Numbered from the stretch's first letter, positions 7,405-17,295 are shown. The stretch is 64,000 nucleotides of DNA from Solimonas sp. SE-A11 (GCF_030345715.1 NZ_JAUASX010000011.1:1-64000); one strand, 5' to 3'. Notes: generated from the letters alone by a model not told the origin. Numbers and translations: made by a program.

Positions 7405-9101
7405 CGGGTGAGCCGCTGCACCGTCTCTTTCAGCACGCGGTGGGCCGGGTCGTCGGCGAGGGCCTTGTCCCAGATTTCACGGGCGCGCTCCTTCTGACCC
7501 AGGACCCACAGCACCTCGCCCAGGTGGGCGGCGACTTCGGGGTCCGGAAACTTATCGTAGGCCTGTTGCAGCCAGGTGAGCGCCTCCTGGTGGCGCCCGC
7601 GCTTGTATTCCGCCCAGCCCAGGCTGTCGATGATCGCGGCGTCGTCCGGCTCCAGCTCGTGGGCGCGGCGGATCATCTCGGTGGCCTCGTCCAGGCGCTG
7701 GGTGTGGACCAGCAGCATGTAGCCCAGGCCATTGAGCGCGCGCGCGTCGTCCGGGTCCTGCGCCAGTAGGCTGCGCAGGTCCTTTTCCGCCAGCGGCAGC
7801 TGGCCCAGGCGCTCATGCACCAGCGAACGGCTGTAGATCAGGTCGCCGTCATCCGGGTAGTCGCTCACCGCTTCGTCGAGCAGCTTCAGGGCTTCTTCGT
7901 TGGCATTGGCCTCGAGCAGGATCTCGGCCTCGGCGCGGTAGAAGCGCGGGCCCAGCGGCGGCAGCTGGTCGCGAGCCTGCGCCAGCAGCGAGCGCGCCGC
8001 AGGCAGCTGGCCATTCTCGGCCATCACCGAGGCGCGGCGCATCAGCGCCTCCACGGCCGGCATGCCGTTGGTGACCTTGGCGTAGTAGTCCAGCGCCTTG
8101 TCCCAGTTCTTGCGCGATTCTTCCATGCGGCCCAGCTGCAGCGCGGCTTCTTGCACGCGCTCGCCCTGCATCAGCGGCTGCAGGTACTTCTCGGCCTCTG
8201 CGTACTGCTGGTCGCTGACAGCCAGTACCCCCAGCGCAAAGCGGGCCTCGTCCATCTTCGGGTTGGCGGCCAGCGCCTTCTGCAGCTGGCTGCGCGCCGC
8301 ATCGCGTTGGTCGGCCTCCAGCAGCAGTCGGGAATAGGCATAGCGGATGGTGGGGCCCTTGGGCCCGCCGGCCAGCTTGTCGATCAGCGCCCCGGACTCG
8401 TCCAGCTTCTTCTGGCGCACCAGCACGCCGGCCAGCAGCAGCGTCTCCTCTTCGGCGCCTTTGGACAGCTCCACTGCCTTGCGGGCCGAGGTCTCGGCCA
8501 GCGGCAGATCCTCGTAGCGCAGGGCCACCAGGGCCAGCGCATGCTGGGCGCCGGCTCGCTTGGGTTCCTTCTCGGTGAGCTGGCGCATGATCTCCAGCGA
8601 GATTGGGCCGTGCTCGTTGCCGGACTGTGCCAGCAGCAGGGCTACATGGCGGTAGCCGTCGTCCCGTCCGCCGGCGTGGCCGTCCACGATGGCCTGGGCC
8701 TGGCGCTGCACCTCGGCCTTGTCGCCGGCCTCCAGTGCCAGCCGGGCGATCACCTCGCGGGCCTCCAGGGCACTCGGTTCCACCACCAGCCAGCGCTGGG
8801 CAGCCTGCATGGCCAGGCCCATGTCCTTGGCCAGCAGGGCCAGCTGGGTGGCGCGTTGGGCCAGGTCCGGGTCAGGGGTGATGGCCAGGGCCTTGAGGAA
8901 TTCCTGGGCTGCCACGCCCGGCTGCTGCCGATTGGCCGCCATCTCGCCGGCCATCACGTGGAATTGCACATTGGCCTGCTGGGAGTCGAAGGGCGCGGCT
9001 TGCGCCGGCGCCCTGGGGCGTTCCGCCGCCAAAGCCTGTGCGGAGACCAGCAGGAGGGCCGAAAGGCCCAGGAGTTGCATCGGGAAAGTTCTGGAAATCA
9101 C
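7401..9101 (-). CDS. Exported tetratricopeptide-repeat protein
   Basis: A 566-residue protein with a cleavable signal peptide (LLGLSALLLVSAQALA) followed by about a dozen degenerate TPR units. Examples are QPGVAAQEFLKALAITPDPD near the start and ALNGLGYMLLVHTQRLDEAT towards the end. TPR proteins are scaffolds; a homologue sits between hemA and lolB in pseudomonads, so a role in envelope assembly is plausible but unproven. An internal ATG at 9080 (MQLLGLS) is an equally good start, because it lies right at the signal peptide. Confidence 0.9.
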   Translation of the reverse strand: MISRTFPMQLLGLSALLLVSAQALAAERPRAPAQAAPFDSQQANVQFHVMAGEMAANRQQPGVAAQEFLKALAITPDPDLAQRATQLALLAKDMGLAMQAAQRWLVVEPSALEAREVIARLALEAGDKAEVQRQAQAIVDGHAGGRDDGYRHVALLLAQSGNEHGPISLEIMRQLTEKEPKRAGAQHALALVALRYEDLPLAETSARKAVELSKGAEEETLLLAGVLVRQKKLDESGALIDKLAGGPKGPTIRYAYSRLLLEADQRDAARSQLQKALAANPKMDEARFALGVLAVSDQQYAEAEKYLQPLMQGERVQEAALQLGRMEESRKNWDKALDYYAKVTNGMPAVEALMRRASVMAENGQLPAARSLLAQARDQLPPLGPRFYRAEAEILLEANANEEALKLLDEAVSDYPDDGDLIYSRSLVHERLGQLPLAEKDLRSLLAQDPDDARALNGLGYMLLVHTQRLDEATEMIRRAHELEPDDAAIIDSLGWAEYKRGRHQEALTWLQQAYDKFPDPEVAAHLGEVLWVLGQKERAREIWDKALADDPAHRVLKETVQRLTR

Positions 9102-9252
9102 GGGAAAAACCGGCGCGGGCGATGGATCACAGACATTATCACTCCGCCGGGGTTCAGTCCGTGATCCGTGCCCGTCCGTCCTGCCGGGGGGCGGTGTCCA
9201 GGCAGCGGAGTCGCGAAACCGTTAAAATTGCGGAATCGTTTTCGGTAGCCCC

Positions 9253-10515
9253 ATGGCCTTAATCACACTGGGTCTCAGCCACCATCTCGCGCCGGTCGAG
9301 GCGCGCGAGCGCCTGGCCTTTGCAGAAGCCGACCTGCCGGCGGCCCTGACGCGCCTGCGCGCCCTGCCGGGCGTGAACGAGGCCGCCATCCTGTCCACCT
9401 GCAACCGCACCGAGATCATGGCGGTGGCGGAGCTGAGCGAGGAGTCGCGCCTGCTGGAGTGGTGGCGCCGGGAGCGCCAGGCCCCCGAGGGCTACATCGA
9501 GAAGTACCTCTACTCTCACCGCGACCTGGGCAGCGTCACCCACAGCTTGCGGGTAGCCTCGGGCCTGGATTCCATGGTGCTGGGCGAGCCCCAGATCCTG
9601 GGACAGATGAAGCAGACCTTCGCCCTGGCCAGCGAGATCAACTCCCTGGGCCCGGTGCTCGGCCGCCTGTTCCAGCACACCTTCGCGGTCGCCAAGCTGG
9701 TGCGCAACCAGACCCAGGTCGGCGCCCACCCGGTGTCGGTGGCCTACGCCGCCGTGCAGATGGCGCGCCGCATCTTCGCCGACCTCTCCGGCCAGACCGT
9801 GCTGCTGATCGGCGCCGGCGAGATGACCCAGCTGCTGGCGCGGCACCTGCAGCAGCACGGCGTCGGCCGCATCGTGGTGGCCAACCGCAGCCTGGAGCGC
9901 GCCGAGAAGCTGGCCCGAGAGGTCCATGGCTACGCCATCAGCCTCAACGATCTGCCGGGCTACCTGGCGGACGCCGACCTGATCGTCTCCTGCACCGCCG
10001 CCCGCGGCACCATCCTGCACAAGGAAGTGATGCAGCGCGCGGTCAAGAGCCGCCGCCGCAAGCCGGTGTTCATGATCGACCTGGCCGTTCCGCGCGACAT
10101 CGACCCGCGCATCGCCGACCTCGAGGACATCTACCTCTACACCGTGGACGACCTACGCGCCGTGGTGACGGAGAACCTCAAGCTGCGCGAAGAGGCCGCC
10201 AAGCAGGCCGAGGTGCTGATCCAGTCCCAGGCCCTGGAGTTCGGCCGCTGGCTCGAGACCCGCGACGCCGGCGCCACCATCCAGCAGATTCGCGCCCGCG
10301 CCCGCGGCGTGCGCGACGAGGTGCTGGACAAGGCCCGGCGCAAGCTCGCCTCCGGCGAGAAGCCGGAAGACGTGATGGCCTTCCTCGCCGACACCCTGGC
10401 CAACAAGCTGCTGCATGCCCCGTCCAGCGCGCTCAAGCGCGCCGACGCCGTCGAACAGGCGCTGCTGCTGAACGCCGCGCGCAAGCTGTTCGATCTCCCC
10501 GACGACCAGGCCTAG
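9253..10515 (+). CDS. hemA: Glutamyl-tRNA reductase
   Basis: Catalyses the first committed step of C5 tetrapyrrole synthesis, reducing Glu-tRNA to glutamate-1-semialdehyde. The 420-residue protein shows the catalytic Cys50 in [10 protein letters not shown], the GluTR segment [14 protein letters not shown], an NADPH-binding Rossmann fold at [16 protein letters not shown] and a C-terminal dimerisation domain. It is divergent from the TPR-lolB-ispE operon and heads the hemA-prfA-prmC-moeB run. Cys50 is the expected position for the active-site cysteine, supporting the start. Confidence 0.97.
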   Translation: MALITLGLSHHLAPVEARERLAFAEADLPAALTRLRALPGVNEAAILSTCNRTEIMAVAELSEESRLLEWWRRERQAPEGYIEKYLYSHRDLGSVTHSLRVASGLDSMVLGEPQILGQMKQTFALASEINSLGPVLGRLFQHTFAVAKLVRNQTQVGAHPVSVAYAAVQMARRIFADLSGQTVLLIGAGEMTQLLARHLQQHGVGRIVVANRSLERAEKLAREVHGYAISLNDLPGYLADADLIVSCTAARGTILHKEVMQRAVKSRRRKPVFMIDLAVPRDIDPRIADLEDIYLYTVDDLRAVVTENLKLREEAAKQAEVLIQSQALEFGRWLETRDAGATIQQIRARARGVRDEVLDKARRKLASGEKPEDVMAFLADTLANKLLHAPSSALKRADAVEQALLLNAARKLFDLPDDQA

Positions 10516-10574
10516 CGGCCCTGCGGCCGTGCCGGCATCCGCCGGACGGCAGCCCATTCCCGTCACCCTCGAAA

Positions 10575-11654
10575 ATGAAAGCATCCCTACTGACCAAGCT
10601 GGAAGGCCTTGCCGAGCGCCGTGAAGAAATTGCCGGTGAGCTGTCGGACCCGGATGTCATCGGCAACGTCGACAAGTTCCGTCGCCTGTCGCAGGAATAT
10701 GCCCAGCTCGGCCCGCTGGCGGAGGCCTATGCCGGCTACCGCGACACCGGCAAGGAGATCGAGGGCCTGCTCGACATGCGCAACGAGTCCGACCGCGAGC
10801 TGCGCGAGATGGCCGAGCTGGAACTGCCGGCCGCGCAGGAGCGCCTGGCCGCCCTGGAGAAGACCCTGCAGGGCTACCTGGTGCCGAAGGACCCCTTGGA
10901 CAACAACAACGTCTTCCTGGAAATCCGCGCCGGCACCGGCGGCGACGAGGCCGCGATCTTCGCCGGCGACCTGTTCCGCATGTACTCGCGCTGGGCCGAA
11001 GGGCGCGGCTGGACCGTGGAGGTGCTGTCGCTGAGCGAAGGCGAGCATGGTGGCTTCAAGGAAATCATCTCGCGCATCGACGGCTTCGGCGCCTACTCGC
11101 AGATGAAGTTCGAGTCCGGCGCACACCGCGTGCAGCGCGTGCCCGAGACCGAAGCGCAGGGACGCATCCATACGTCCGCCGCCACCGTCGCGGTGCTGCC
11201 GGAGATCGAGGAAAGCCAGATCACCATCAACCCGGCCGACTTGAAGATCGACACCTTCCGCTCCGGCGGCGCCGGCGGCCAGCACGTCAACAAGACCGAG
11301 TCGGCCATCCGCATCACCCATATCCCGACCGGCGTGGTGGTGGAGTGCCAGGAAGAGCGTTCGCAGCACAAGAACCGCGCCAAGGCCATGGCGTGGCTGT
11401 CGGCACGGCTGATCGACGCCGAGCGCTCCAAGCAGTCCGCCGAGATGGCGGCGGAGCGCAAGAAGCTGGTCGGCAGCGGTGACCGCTCCGAGCGCATCCG
11501 CACCTACAACTTCCCGCAGGGCCGCGTCACCGACCACCGCATCAACCTGACGCTCTACCAGCTCGAGCGCGTGATCCAGGGCGACCTGGACCCGGTGATC
11601 CAGCCGCTGCTGGCGGAGCACCAGGCCGAGCTGCTGGCCGAGATCGGCGAGTGA
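10575..11654 (+). CDS. prfA: Peptide chain release factor 1
   Basis: Class I release factor reading UAA and UAG. The 359-residue protein starts [18 protein letters not shown]. The codon-recognition loop is present as [15 protein letters not shown] (PxT form PET), and the peptidyl-transferase motif as [15 protein letters not shown]. The GGQ glutamine is the substrate of the next gene, prmC. The start is the ATG after CCCTCGAAA; a longer in-frame reading upstream runs antisense-like through hemA and is not coding. Confidence 0.97.
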   Translation: MKASLLTKLEGLAERREEIAGELSDPDVIGNVDKFRRLSQEYAQLGPLAEAYAGYRDTGKEIEGLLDMRNESDRELREMAELELPAAQERLAALEKTLQGYLVPKDPLDNNNVFLEIRAGTGGDEAAIFAGDLFRMYSRWAEGRGWTVEVLSLSEGEHGGFKEIISRIDGFGAYSQMKFESGAHRVQRVPETEAQGRIHTSAATVAVLPEIEESQITINPADLKIDTFRSGGAGGQHVNKTESAIRITHIPTGVVVECQEERSQHKNRAKAMAWLSARLIDAERSKQSAEMAAERKKLVGSGDRSERIRTYNFPQGRVTDHRINLTLYQLERVIQGDLDPVIQPLLAEHQAELLAEIGE

Positions 11655-12478
11655 CCCTGACCGAGGCGCTGGCCTGGGCGACCCAGCGTATCGACGCCGC
11701 CAGCGACAGCCCGCGCCAGGACGCCGAGATCCTGCTGGCCCACCAGCTGGGCCTGAGCCGCGGCCAGCTGTTCACGCGCCTGCGCGAGACACTGCGCTTG
11801 TCGGATGCCGAAGCCTTCGAGGAACTGGTGGCGCGCCGGGTGAACCAGCAGCCGGTAGCCTATCTCACCGGCGAGAAGGGCTTCTGGACGCTGACCTTGA
11901 AGGTCAGCCCGGCCGTGCTGGTGCCGCGCCCGGAGACGGAGCTTCTGGTGGAGTGGGGGCTGGAAATTCTGGGTGAGCAAAAGAGTCGTATTGCCGACTT
12001 GGGCACCGGCAGCGGCGCCATCGCCCTGGCCCTGGCCAGCGAGCGGCCCGAAGCGGAGGTGATCGCCACCGACGCCTCGCCTGCAGCCCTGGCCGTGGCT
12101 CGCGCCAACGCCGCCGACCTGGGCCTGGAGCGCGTGCAGTTCCGCCAGGGCCACTGGAGCGAGCCCTTGCAGGGCGAAGTCTTCGACCTGATCGTTTCGA
12201 ATCCTCCTTACATCCGCGCCGGCGACGAGCACCTGCCGGCCTTGCGCCACGAGCCGCTGTCCGCGCTCACCGACGGTGCCGACGGCCTGCAGTGCCTGCG
12301 CGAGATCGTGGCCACCGCGCCGGCGTTGCTGCGCCCGGGTGGCTGGCTGCTGCTGGAACACGGCTATGATCAGGGCGAGGCCGTGCGCGGGCTGCTGCGG
12401 CAGGCCGGCATGGCCGATATCGCCACCCGCCGCGACCTGGGCGGCCAGGAACGCGCCACTGGAGCCCGCCAGCCTTGA
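11651..12478 (+). CDS. prmC: Release factor glutamine methyltransferase
   Basis: SAM-dependent N5-glutamine methyltransferase acting on the GGQ motif of release factors. The 275-residue protein has an N-terminal helical domain, the SAM loop [16 protein letters not shown] and the catalytic NPPY in [16 protein letters not shown]. It starts with GTG inside the prfA stop region (GTGA overlap), so it is translationally coupled to its own substrate gene. Confidence 0.96.
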   Translation: MTLTEALAWATQRIDAASDSPRQDAEILLAHQLGLSRGQLFTRLRETLRLSDAEAFEELVARRVNQQPVAYLTGEKGFWTLTLKVSPAVLVPRPETELLVEWGLEILGEQKSRIADLGTGSGAIALALASERPEAEVIATDASPAALAVARANAADLGLERVQFRQGHWSEPLQGEVFDLIVSNPPYIRAGDEHLPALRHEPLSALTDGADGLQCLREIVATAPALLRPGGWLLLEHGYDQGEAVRGLLRQAGMADIATRRDLGGQERATGARQP

Positions 12479-13206
12479 GCAACTTCGCCCGCTATGCGCG
12501 GCAGGTGATCCTGCCGGAGGTCGGCGTCAACGGCCAGCAGCTGCTGCGCGACTCCAGCACGCTGGTCGTGGGCCTGGGTGGTCTCGGCTCCATTGCCGCC
12601 TCCTATCTGGCCGGCGCCGGCCTTGGCCGCCTGGTGCTGGCGGACCGTGATCGCGTGGAGGCCAGCAACCTGCAGCGCCAGCTGCTCTACCGCCAGGCGG
12701 ACATCGGCCGCGCCAAGACCGAGGCCGCCCGTGCCCAACTGGCGGCGCTGAACCCCGAGGTGGAGATCGAGCTGGCCGACGCCGAGTCCTGGCCAGCGGC
12801 GGTGCCCACCGTGGACGTGGTGCTGGACTGCACCGACAACTTTCCCGCGCGTTTCGCCATCAACCGCGCCTGCGTCGCCGCGCGCAAACCCCTGGTGTCC
12901 GGTGCCGCCATCCGCATGGAGGGCCAGCTCGCCGTGTTCGACCTGCGCCGCGGCGGCCCCTGCTACGCCTGCCTCTATCCGGACAGCGGCGAAGCCGCCG
13001 AGACCTGCGAGGAGGCCGGCATCCTCGGTCCCGTGGTGGGCTCCATCGGGGCCATGCAGGCCCTGGCGGCGCTGCAACTGCTGCTGGGAATCGGCGAGGC
13101 CGGGCGTCTGCAGGTATGGGACGCGCGCCAGATGAGGTGGCGTTCGCATAAGATGACGCGCGATCCCAACTGCCCTGTGTGTGGAGCACAACAAGATGGT
13201 CACTGA
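12475..13206 (+). CDS. moeB: ThiF/MoeB-family E1-like adenylyltransferase
   Basis: A 243-residue E1-like enzyme that adenylates the C-terminal Gly-Gly of ubiquitin-like sulfur carriers such as MoaD or ThiS. Key sites are the ATP loop GLGGLGSIAASYLAGAGLG, the catalytic region NLQRQLLYR, LDCTDNFPARFAIN, and zinc-binding pairs CYAC and CPVC. No rhodanese domain is present. The start is TTG within the prmC stop (TTGA overlap). MoeB and ThiF cannot be told apart here; moeB follows prmC in pseudomonads. It is followed by, and overlaps, a degenerate JAMM gene. Confidence 0.88.
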   Translation: MSNFARYARQVILPEVGVNGQQLLRDSSTLVVGLGGLGSIAASYLAGAGLGRLVLADRDRVEASNLQRQLLYRQADIGRAKTEAARAQLAALNPEVEIELADAESWPAAVPTVDVVLDCTDNFPARFAINRACVAARKPLVSGAAIRMEGQLAVFDLRRGGPCYACLYPDSGEAAETCEEAGILGPVVGSIGAMQALAALQLLLGIGEAGRLQVWDARQMRWRSHKMTRDPNCPVCGAQQDGH

Positions 13207-13615
13207 AGCTGCCCTGATCCTGCCGCGCCGCCTGGCCCTGCGCATCCTCGCCGCCGCCCAGAACGCCGCGCCGAACCGCACCGCCGGCGTGGTCGGCTGC
13301 GACAGCGATGGCCCCGTGGCCTTCATGCAGCTGCGCAACGGCGCGCCGCAGCCCGAGACCCAGGTGGTACACGCCAGCGGCGACATCCAGGCCGCGCGCT
13401 TCGCGCTGGACGGCCGCGGCCTGGGTCTCTGGGCCTACGTCATCTCGCACCCCGCCCAGGCCGCCGAGCCCAAGGCCGAGGATTTCCGCGCCAGCCCGTA
13501 TGCGGATGCCGTGCACCTGGTGATCTCCTTGTCCACCAAGGGCGTGCTGGAAATGCGGGCCTGGCAGCGCGTGGGCACCGAGCCGCGCGAGCGCGTGCTG
13601 AAGATCCGGGACTGA
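13196..13615 (+). CDS. Degenerate JAMM/MPN-domain protein (probable pseudo-protease)
   Basis: The 139-residue product aligns by eye along its whole length with prokaryotic JAB/JAMM metalloproteases: LPRRLALRILAAAQ, AAPNRTAGVVG, then AYVISHPAQAAEPKAEDFR and VHLVISLSTKG. The zinc-site residues are largely lost: the catalytic Glu position is Arg28, the first His of HSHP is Ile83 and the Ser is Lys93. His85 and Asp96 remain. It overlaps the 3' end of the MoeB-like gene, and JAMM and E1 proteins are common partners. A GTG 15 bases upstream is an alternative start. Confidence 0.75.
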   Translation: MVTEAALILPRRLALRILAAAQNAAPNRTAGVVGCDSDGPVAFMQLRNGAPQPETQVVHASGDIQAARFALDGRGLGLWAYVISHPAQAAEPKAEDFRASPYADAVHLVISLSTKGVLEMRAWQRVGTEPRERVLKIRD

Positions 13616-13627
13616 ATAGCCTTTTGC

Positions 13628-13681
13628 AGGAGCCAGCTTGCTGGCGACACGAAACTGCGTGTCGCCAGCAAGCTGGCTCCT
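13628..13681. repeat. REP-like palindromic element, copy 2
   Basis: Perfect 23-base arms, AGGAGCCAGCTTGCTGGCGA followed by CAC and its complement, flank an eight-base loop. The first 21 bases of the arm are identical to the copy near 4.6 kb. It lies between the JAMM-like gene and the crotonase gene. Confidence 0.9.
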
Positions 13682-13718
13682 ACCGGTACAACCATAAAAA
13701 TACTGGAGGAGACCCCCG

Positions 13719-14507
13719 ATGTCCGAGCAGAAAATCATCACCGAGAAGCGCGGCCACGTGCTGCTGATCGGCTTCAACCGTCCGCAGAAGTACAACGCCT
13801 TTGACCTCGAGATGTTCATGCAACTGGCCGACGCCTACGGCCAGCTCAATGCCGACCCCGAGCTGCGTGTCGGCCTGGTGCATGGCAACGGCAAGCACTT
13901 CCACGCCGGTCTGGAACTGCCCACCTGGGGCAACACCTTCTCCGCCGGCAAGTGGCTGGACTTCGCGCCGCACCAGTGCGATCCCTGCGGTCTGACGCCG
14001 GATCGTCGCCTCAACAAGCCGATCGTGATGGCCATCCACGGCATCTGCTTCACCTCGGGCATCGAGCTGGCGCTGGCCGCCGACATCCGCGTCGTCGGCG
14101 ACGACGCGCGCTTCGGCCAGATCGAGATCAAGCGCGGCATCTACCCGGTGTTCGGCGCCACCGTGCGCATGGTGCAGGAGTTCGGTTGGGGCAATGCCCA
14201 GCGCTACCTGCTCACCGGCGACGAATTCAACGCCGCCGAGGCCCACCGCATCGGCCTGGCCCAGGAAGTGGTGCCCGCCGGCCAGCAGTTCGACCGCGCC
14301 CTGGAGATCGCGCAGCGCGTCGCCAAGCAGGCGCCGCTGGGCGTCTACGCCAGCCTCAAGTCCTCGCGCATCACCATGGAAAAGGGCTTCGCCCAGGCCG
14401 TGGCCGCGCTGATGCCGGACCTGCAGCCGATCATGGCCAGCGAGGACGCGAAGGAAGGCGTGCAGTCCTTCGTCGAGCGGCGTGAGGCGAACTTCAAGGG
14501 GCGCTGA
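13719..14507 (+). CDS. Enoyl-CoA hydratase/isomerase family (crotonase) protein
   Basis: The 262-residue protein has the crotonase fold: NRPQKYNAFDLEMF at the N-terminus, an oxyanion-hole segment at HGICFTSGIELALAADIRVV and FGQIEIKRGIYPVFGA in the place of the catalytic glutamates. The members act on CoA thioesters as hydratases, isomerases or hydrolases; the substrate cannot be read from the sequence. A clear ribosome-binding site, CTGGAGGAG, precedes the ATG. It stands alone after a REP element. Confidence 0.92.
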   Translation: MSEQKIITEKRGHVLLIGFNRPQKYNAFDLEMFMQLADAYGQLNADPELRVGLVHGNGKHFHAGLELPTWGNTFSAGKWLDFAPHQCDPCGLTPDRRLNKPIVMAIHGICFTSGIELALAADIRVVGDDARFGQIEIKRGIYPVFGATVRMVQEFGWGNAQRYLLTGDEFNAAEAHRIGLAQEVVPAGQQFDRALEIAQRVAKQAPLGVYASLKSSRITMEKGFAQAVAALMPDLQPIMASEDAKEGVQSFVERREANFKGR

Positions 14508-14532
14508 AGCTCCTTTTGTGCTCTGTATGGCT

Positions 14533-14559
14533 CCCTCTCCCCGCCAGGCGGGGAGAGGG
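14533..14559. repeat. Intergenic palindrome of the CCCTCTCCCCGCC type
   Basis: Perfect 13-base arms, CCCTCTCCCCGCC and GGCGGGGAGAGGG, around one base. It sits between convergent genes and may end both transcripts. The same class of palindrome recurs at about 22.93 kb with a diverged sequence. Confidence 0.7.
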
Positions 14560-14620
14560 TCGGGGTGAGGGGCAGCGCTCTGTGATTGGATGACTGCCCC
14601 CAAATCAGATCACACGCCTC

Positions 14621-17062
14621 TCAAGGCCCCACCAACAAATAAACCTGCTGCGTCCGATCCCGCTGCATCCGCTGCGCATTGCGCGTACTCGCAAACACGA
14701 TCGCGCCACCATCCGTTGCCGGCCAGGTGTTCACACCGCGCGAGTTGACCAGTTTCGCCTCCTGCCATGTGCCCGATACCAGGCGCGCCGTCATCACGCG
14801 CCAGCGCCAGTCGGCCGAGCGCGAGTCGTACCAGGCGGCGCGTACGCTGCCGTCGGCGGCGGCCCCCAGTTCCGGGTACTGGCTCATCGCCGGGCCTGCC
14901 GCGATGGGCGAGGGCTCACCGAAGGTCTTCAGCTCTTCATCGGAAATCGCCGACAGCACTTCGGTGTTCACGCCCGAGGAGCGCAGCTCCTTGCTGTCCC
15001 AGGCCAGCACGATGCGACCCTGGCCGTCGAAGGCGATGGCCGGGTGGCGGTCGGCGCGGTCGTCGGCGCCCACGCTGAGCGATGCGGTCCAGTCGCCGCC
15101 CACAGGGCGGGTGGCCACCTGGATCTGCCAGTTGTCCGGGTCCGTACCTTCGCCGCGGCCGGTCTCGCCGGTCCATAGCGGATCGGGGTCGGTGCGGTTG
15201 TCCTGCCAGCTCACGGCCAGCAGGCCGTCGCCGCGGGCGGCAACGCGCGGGCGCACCGAGGCGGGGTAGCGTGCCGAGCGGCTATCCACCAGCAATGCGG
15301 CGCGCACGGTCTTGCCCTCGCGCGTCAGGTTGCGCGGCTCCTCGTCCAGGCCGACCAGCTGGGCCCAGATATCGAAGGGCTGCTGCGCGCGGATTTCCTG
15401 CCAGGCCACCAGCGGCCGGCCCTGGGCATCGAGTGCGAGGTCCGGGCGTTCGGCACGTCCCTCGATGGCACGCAGGGTCTGCGTCGGTTGCCAGGTGGCG
15501 CCGCCGTCGCTGGAGTGGCGCAGGCGGATCGCCGGACGGCGCGGCCGCTGGCCGGCCATCTCATCCTGCCAGGCCACCCAGACGTCCCGGCCGCGGGCCG
15601 CCACGCGCGGGAAGCGCGCGCTGTTGGAGTCCAGCGCCAGGCTGACCGGCTCGCTCCAGCGATTGCCGCTGCGGCTGCGGTAGACCACGCGCGTGGCGGC
15701 ACGCTCGTGCAGCTCTGCCACCAGGTGGGTGGTGCCCTCGCTGATCGCCAGGTCCGGGAAACCGCCGAACTGGCCTTGCGCGCCCAGTGCCAGCAGGGCG
15801 CCGTCGTCGCTGCCGCTGTCGGCCGGCAGCGGGATCTCGGGCTCCGCCTCCACCGGTGCGGTGGAGATGAAGATGGGGGAGGTGGTGGCACGCAGGGCGT
15901 TGGGAATCTCAGCCAGGAACGGGATCAGCCCACCGGGCAGGATCTCGGTGAGGTTGATGCCGGCCGGGATGCCGGCGCCGCGCGCCTCCAGGCGGTACCA
16001 GCTCGGTTCCGCACCGACCTCGATCTCCACCAGGTGTTGCTCGTCGAACAGGCCGGGGCGGAAGGTCTGCAGCGGCCCGGCGCTGCGGCCCGGCGAGCGG
16101 TACAGCATGACCTGCGTGCCCAGGGCGTTGCGGATGCCGATGCGCAGCGTGCCCTTGCGCCCGGCGGGGGCAATGACCTCATCACCTGAAATGGCCTCGA
16201 ACACGCCGTCGTCCTGCAGGTCGGCTTCCAGGGTCAGTTCCGGCGACAGCGCCGACTCGGTGATGCGCGTGCGGCCGCCCCACAGGCCCTGCAGCAGGGC
16301 GCGCTCGCTGCGGTCGGCGGCGAACACGGAGGTGATCGGCTGGCCGGGGCCGGCCAGCAGCCACAGCTCGCGGAAGTGGTTGTCGCTGCCGCCGTTGATG
16401 CCGAAGCGGAAGCCGGCGTTCCAGCGGTTCTCACCGTAGTCGATCTCGATGTCCGGGCTGCTGGCGCGGTTCCAGGCCTCGATCGAATCCACGCCCTGCG
16501 CGCTGCCTCGGGCATTGGGCTGGCCGTCCTTGAACACGCCGTCGTCCGGGTGAGCGGTGACCCAGACTGCGCCCTGGCTGTGGGCGTCCCAGATGCTCCA
16601 CTGCAGCGGCACGAAGTCCGGCTGGCCCTCGGGCTGCGCGCCCTGGACGATGGTGTCGGTGGCGCCGTGCACGGTGGCATGCGGGCTGCCGTTGGCTTCC
16701 TCGCCGGGGATCAGCAGCAGGTCGGCGGACTCCCAAGTGGGGTCGTAGTGCTGGTCGTAGGTGCGGTGATCGGTCAGCGGCAGGAATTCCAGGCCCATGC
16801 GCACGGCCTGGGCGATCTGGTCGGCGATGGAGACGTTGCCCGGTCCCTTGTCGTCCCCCAGCTGGCGCAGCAGGCTGCCGTCGGAGGAATGGTCGTCGTG
16901 CACGTGCATGTCGCCGGCCAGCCACAAGCCTTCCGGCGCCGTGGGCGGCTGTTCCGGCTCGGGCGGATTCGGCGGGTTGGCGGCGCTTTGCGGATCGCTG
17001 CGGCTGCAGCCGCCCAGAAGCAGGCCAAGGCCCAGGAACAGGGCCATTGTGGTGCGGTTCAT
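14621..17062 (-). CDS. Large lipoprotein: PHP-type metallohydrolase domain plus Asp-box propeller
   Basis: An 813-residue lipoprotein (lipobox LLGGC, Cys19). After a Pro-rich linker comes a CehA/McbA-like PHP domain: GDMHVHDDHSSDG (His53, His55), LPLTDHR, LIPGEEANG, TAHPDDG and GGSDNHF form the expected metal site. The C-terminal half resembles a sialidase-type beta-propeller, with Asp-box RHSSDGGATW and repeated AWQD/SWQD blades. PHP proteins of this type hydrolyse phosphoesters or carbamates; here the substrate is unknown and the active site should face the periplasm or surface. No operon partner. Confidence 0.85.
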   Translation of the reverse strand: MNRTTMALFLGLGLLLGGCSRSDPQSAANPPNPPEPEQPPTAPEGLWLAGDMHVHDDHSSDGSLLRQLGDDKGPGNVSIADQIAQAVRMGLEFLPLTDHRTYDQHYDPTWESADLLLIPGEEANGSPHATVHGATDTIVQGAQPEGQPDFVPLQWSIWDAHSQGAVWVTAHPDDGVFKDGQPNARGSAQGVDSIEAWNRASSPDIEIDYGENRWNAGFRFGINGGSDNHFRELWLLAGPGQPITSVFAADRSERALLQGLWGGRTRITESALSPELTLEADLQDDGVFEAISGDEVIAPAGRKGTLRIGIRNALGTQVMLYRSPGRSAGPLQTFRPGLFDEQHLVEIEVGAEPSWYRLEARGAGIPAGINLTEILPGGLIPFLAEIPNALRATTSPIFISTAPVEAEPEIPLPADSGSDDGALLALGAQGQFGGFPDLAISEGTTHLVAELHERAATRVVYRSRSGNRWSEPVSLALDSNSARFPRVAARGRDVWVAWQDEMAGQRPRRPAIRLRHSSDGGATWQPTQTLRAIEGRAERPDLALDAQGRPLVAWQEIRAQQPFDIWAQLVGLDEEPRNLTREGKTVRAALLVDSRSARYPASVRPRVAARGDGLLAVSWQDNRTDPDPLWTGETGRGEGTDPDNWQIQVATRPVGGDWTASLSVGADDRADRHPAIAFDGQGRIVLAWDSKELRSSGVNTEVLSAISDEELKTFGEPSPIAAGPAMSQYPELGAAADGSVRAAWYDSRSADWRWRVMTARLVSGTWQEAKLVNSRGVNTWPATDGGAIVFASTRNAQRMQRDRTQQVYLLVGP

Positions 17063-17295
17063 TTTGTTTTCCCCGGTCCGTACTCTTGAGGTTTAGCCCC
17101 GATTTGTCGGGCAGCGGTCGGACTTCGCGAGAATTCTAGGTCGCATGGCCGGGGGCGGGCTGTAGGAGAATCGCAGGGTATCCGGCAATTTCCGGAGCCC
17201 TCGGCAGAGTGTAGAAGGGCCGGATGACAGCCAGAATGCAGCCTTGTCGCCCGCCAGCGACTACAATTGGCGGCTCAACAGAGAAATCGAACCCA
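17063..17295. other. Intergenic gap between divergent PHP-lipoprotein and proS genes
   Basis: About 230 bases separate the two divergent starts, so promoters for both must lie here. I see no strong consensus promoter, hairpin or small gene. A purine-rich GAGAAA precedes the proS start. Confidence 0.5.

Noticed and set aside
9459-10574. Upstream extension of the prfA frame through hemA
   Set aside because: It overlaps hemA in another frame and has only Arg/Pro-rich composition; the true RF1 start is internal.
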